Assembly: GCA_012799845.1 (NCBI GenBank) | Contig: JAAZKL010000219.1 | Coordinates: forward strand, 1 to 6,367 | Direction of reading: 5' to 3' | DNA length: 6,367 nt | Source of the DNA: Clostridiaceae bacterium | GTDB taxonomy: Bacteria > Bacillota > Clostridia > Acetivibrionales > DTU013 | Part shown: piece by piece, positions 4,434 through 6,367 of the stretch | Layout: each line of letters begins with the position of its first letter | Numbering within the stretch: the first letter of the stretch is position 1 | Position numbers and translations under genes: made by a program | Notes under the pieces: model-generated | What the model was told of the DNA's origin: nothing | The model's database searches: none | The model's input: the letters and a program-made list of their open reading frames with translations, nothing else

Positions 4434-6367
4434 ATGACTGTGAGGATTTACGAAAACATACTTAAGACCGGTGAAAACCGTGAATTGCCGAGGAGTTACT
4501 ATATCCCGCGGGGGATTTCGGAATACCTGCTGCTTAACGGGGAATGGGATTTTTGCTATTTTGCCAGGGATATCGATGTGCCGGACGTACCTTCCAAAAT
4601 CGAAAAATGGGACAGGATCCGGGTTCCTTCCTGCTGGCAGATATTGGGGTACGAGGATCCCAATTACACCAACATCAATTATCCTTTCCCGGTCGATCCG
4701 CCCTACGTTCCCGATGACAATCCATGCGGCGTGTATTCACGCGAATTCGAGCTTAAGGAAAAATGGGGCAGGGTATACATCGTTTTCGAAGGGGTATCTT
4801 CATGCGCGTTTCTTTACATAAATGACAGCTATATAGGTTTTACGCAGGGCAGCCATCTCCAGGCCGAGTTCGATATAACCGATGCTGTCAGGAAAGGCAC
4901 GAACAGGGTCGCGGTAAAGGTCCTGAAGTGGTGTGTCGGAAGTTACCTGGAAGACCAGGACCATTTCAGGCTCAATGGTATTTTCCGGGACGTCTATATC
5001 CTGCAGAGGCCTGAGGGACATCTGAAGGATATAGAGATTTTGCCTGATGATAAGGCGTTCAATATCAGGATCGACGGGGAAGCGGATCTCCGGATCTATG
5101 AAGGCCAAAAGCTGCTGCATGAAGGGAAAATAAACGGCAGCGCGTCGTTCAGGCCGCAGGACCCGGTTTTATGGAATGCGGAAAAACCTTTCCTTTATGA
5201 CGTCATAATCGAGAAAGACGGCGAGATCATCCCGTTCAGATGCGGTCTCAGGAAAATCGAAGTCTCTGACAAGTATGAACTGCTGATAAATGGCGTGCCG
5301 GTAAAACTGCACGGAGTGAACCATCACGATACCAGCAAACATAACGGCTGGTACCAGACTGACGAAGAGCTCCGGCAGGACCTGCTGCTCATGAAGGAAC
5401 TGAACATCAACTGTATCAGGACATCCCATTATCCGCCGCCGCCGAAATTCATGCAGATGTGCGATGAACTGGGCTTTTACGTGGTGTGTGAAACCGATAT
5501 TGAAACGCATGGATTTTTGCGCCGCTTGCCCGACATGCCGTACAGGTATGACACGGAGACCAATGAATGGCCGTGCACCATGCCCGAATGGGAAAAAGAA
5601 CACGTGGAGCGCATGCAGAGAATGGTCGAAACATTCAAAAACCATCCGAGCGTGATAATGTGGTCGACCGGCAATGAAAGCGGATTTGGCCGCAATCATC
5701 TCGCAATGATAAAGTGGACCAGGCAGAGGGACAATACGAGGCTTATCCACAGCGAGGATGCGACGAGAGAAAAGCCGAGCGATGTCACGGATGTTTTTTC
5801 AAGGATGTATATGCCGCTCGACGAACTGGAATCATACGCAAAATCAGATGAGATCAGGATGCCTGTTTTTCTGTGCGAGTACTCACACGCCATGGGCAAC
5901 GGGCCGGGAGACGTGTGGGATTACAATGAGCTCTTCGATAAATATCCCAGGCTGATCGGCGGATGCGTCTGGGAATGGGCCGACCATGTCGTCGATGTCG
6001 ATGGAGTAGAAATGTATGGCGGCGATTTTGCCGGAGAACTGACCCATGACGGCAACTTCTGCTGCGACGGCATGGTGTTCGCCGACCGTTCCCTCAAAGC
6101 CGGCAGCCTGGAAGTCAAGGCGGCTTACCAGCCCATCAGGACGGACTTCAGCAATGGCATATTATCGATCTGTAACCGTTTTGATTTTACTGATCTGAAG
6201 GAGTATACGATCACTTACGATATCGAAAGCGACGGGGCCATCCTGAAATCAGAAGAACTGGATATAGCGCTCGAACCTCACGGATCCGTGCAGATCCCGG
6301 TTAGCGTACCTGAAATCGAATACAGTTACGGAGCGCATCTGAATGTTTACCTGGGCAAAGACGGTAA
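4434..6367 (+). CDS. Beta-galactosidase, GH2 family (3' end outside window)
   Basis: 644 codons of an open frame running off the window, against about 1,000 aa for a full LacZ-type enzyme. Domain order follows LacZ: a jelly-roll sugar-binding domain (about 35-185), an immunoglobulin-like domain (about 190-285), the TIM barrel (about 285-590), and the start of the next beta domain. Active-site blocks are GVNHHD (294-299), RTSHYP, IETHG (Glu357, His359), HPSVIMWSTGNES with the acid/base Glu415, and LCEYSHAMGNG with the nucleophile Glu482. GGCVWEWADH and YGGDF follow as in LacZ. No signal peptide is present, so it is a cytoplasmic enzyme that hydrolyses beta-galactosides taken up by a transporter not seen here. 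The frame opens at ATG 4434, only 3 nt after AAAGG. GTG at 4440 sits 9 nt after it and may be the true start. The gene has no obvious link to nitrogen metabolism and probably begins a separate unit. Exact substrate is uncertain. Confidence 0.93.
   Translation, partial: MTVRIYENILKTGENRELPRSYYIPRGISEYLLLNGEWDFCYFARDIDVPDVPSKIEKWDRIRVPSCWQILGYEDPNYTNINYPFPVDPPYVPDDNPCGVYSREFELKEKWGRVYIVFEGVSSCAFLYINDSYIGFTQGSHLQAEFDITDAVRKGTNRVAVKVLKWCVGSYLEDQDHFRLNGIFRDVYILQRPEGHLKDIEILPDDKAFNIRIDGEADLRIYEGQKLLHEGKINGSASFRPQDPVLWNAEKPFLYDVIIEKDGEIIPFRCGLRKIEVSDKYELLINGVPVKLHGVNHHDTSKHNGWYQTDEELRQDLLLMKELNINCIRTSHYPPPPKFMQMCDELGFYVVCETDIETHGFLRRLPDMPYRYDTETNEWPCTMPEWEKEHVERMQRMVETFKNHPSVIMWSTGNESGFGRNHLAMIKWTRQRDNTRLIHSEDATREKPSDVTDVFSRMYMPLDELESYAKSDEIRMPVFLCEYSHAMGNGPGDVWDYNELFDKYPRLIGGCVWEWADHVVDVDGVEMYGGDFAGELTHDGNFCCDGMVFADRSLKAGSLEVKAAYQPIRTDFSNGILSICNRFDFTDLKEYTITYDIESDGAILKSEELDIALEPHGSVQIPVSVPEIEYSYGAHLNVYLGKDG

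Overview
The window looks like chromosome of an anaerobic Firmicute of the class Clostridia. This rests on protein character only: a KamA-family radical SAM aminomutase, a short GSI-alpha-like glutamine synthetase next to a receiver-ANTAR regulator, strong GGAGG-type ribosome binding sites, and a near-consensus sigma-A promoter. All five genes lie on the + strand, and base composition looks even and moderate throughout. I see no insertion sequence, CRISPR array, tRNA or rRNA.

Layout. (1) 1-279 is the C-terminal end of a lysine-2,3-aminomutase-family enzyme. The two residues that set substrate choice are Lys and Asn, the glutamate 2,3-aminomutase (Eam) signature, so its product is probably beta-glutamate. 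(2) 280-559 is a regulatory region. It holds a consensus promoter (TTGACA, 18 bp, TATAAT) and a ~130-nt structured leader whose 21-bp stem and U-tract form an intrinsic terminator ahead of glmS. A small hairpin at the very 5' end of the RNA (363-380) has a six-base loop with A at position 1 and G at position 4, the type bound by ANTAR proteins. It uses the same bases as the terminator's 5' arm. (3) 560-2371 is glmS, complete. (4) 2426-3745 is a divergent glutamine synthetase, complete. (5) 3790-4365 is a receiver-ANTAR protein with Asn where the phosphoacceptor Asp should be. (6) 4390-4417 is a 12-bp perfect palindrome. (7) 4434 to the window end is a GH2 beta-galactosidase cut off by the edge.

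How they fit together. The glmS-glnA-ANTAR genes are spaced by 54 and 44 bp and read as one nitrogen-linked unit: glutamine synthetase makes glutamine, GlmS spends it on glucosamine-6-phosphate, and the ANTAR protein is an RNA-binding antiterminator. The most interesting inference is that this ANTAR protein acts on the attenuator ahead of its own operon. Eam just upstream raises a second idea, that the unusual glutamine synthetase handles beta-glutamate. The beta-galactosidase is probably a separate unit behind the palindrome.
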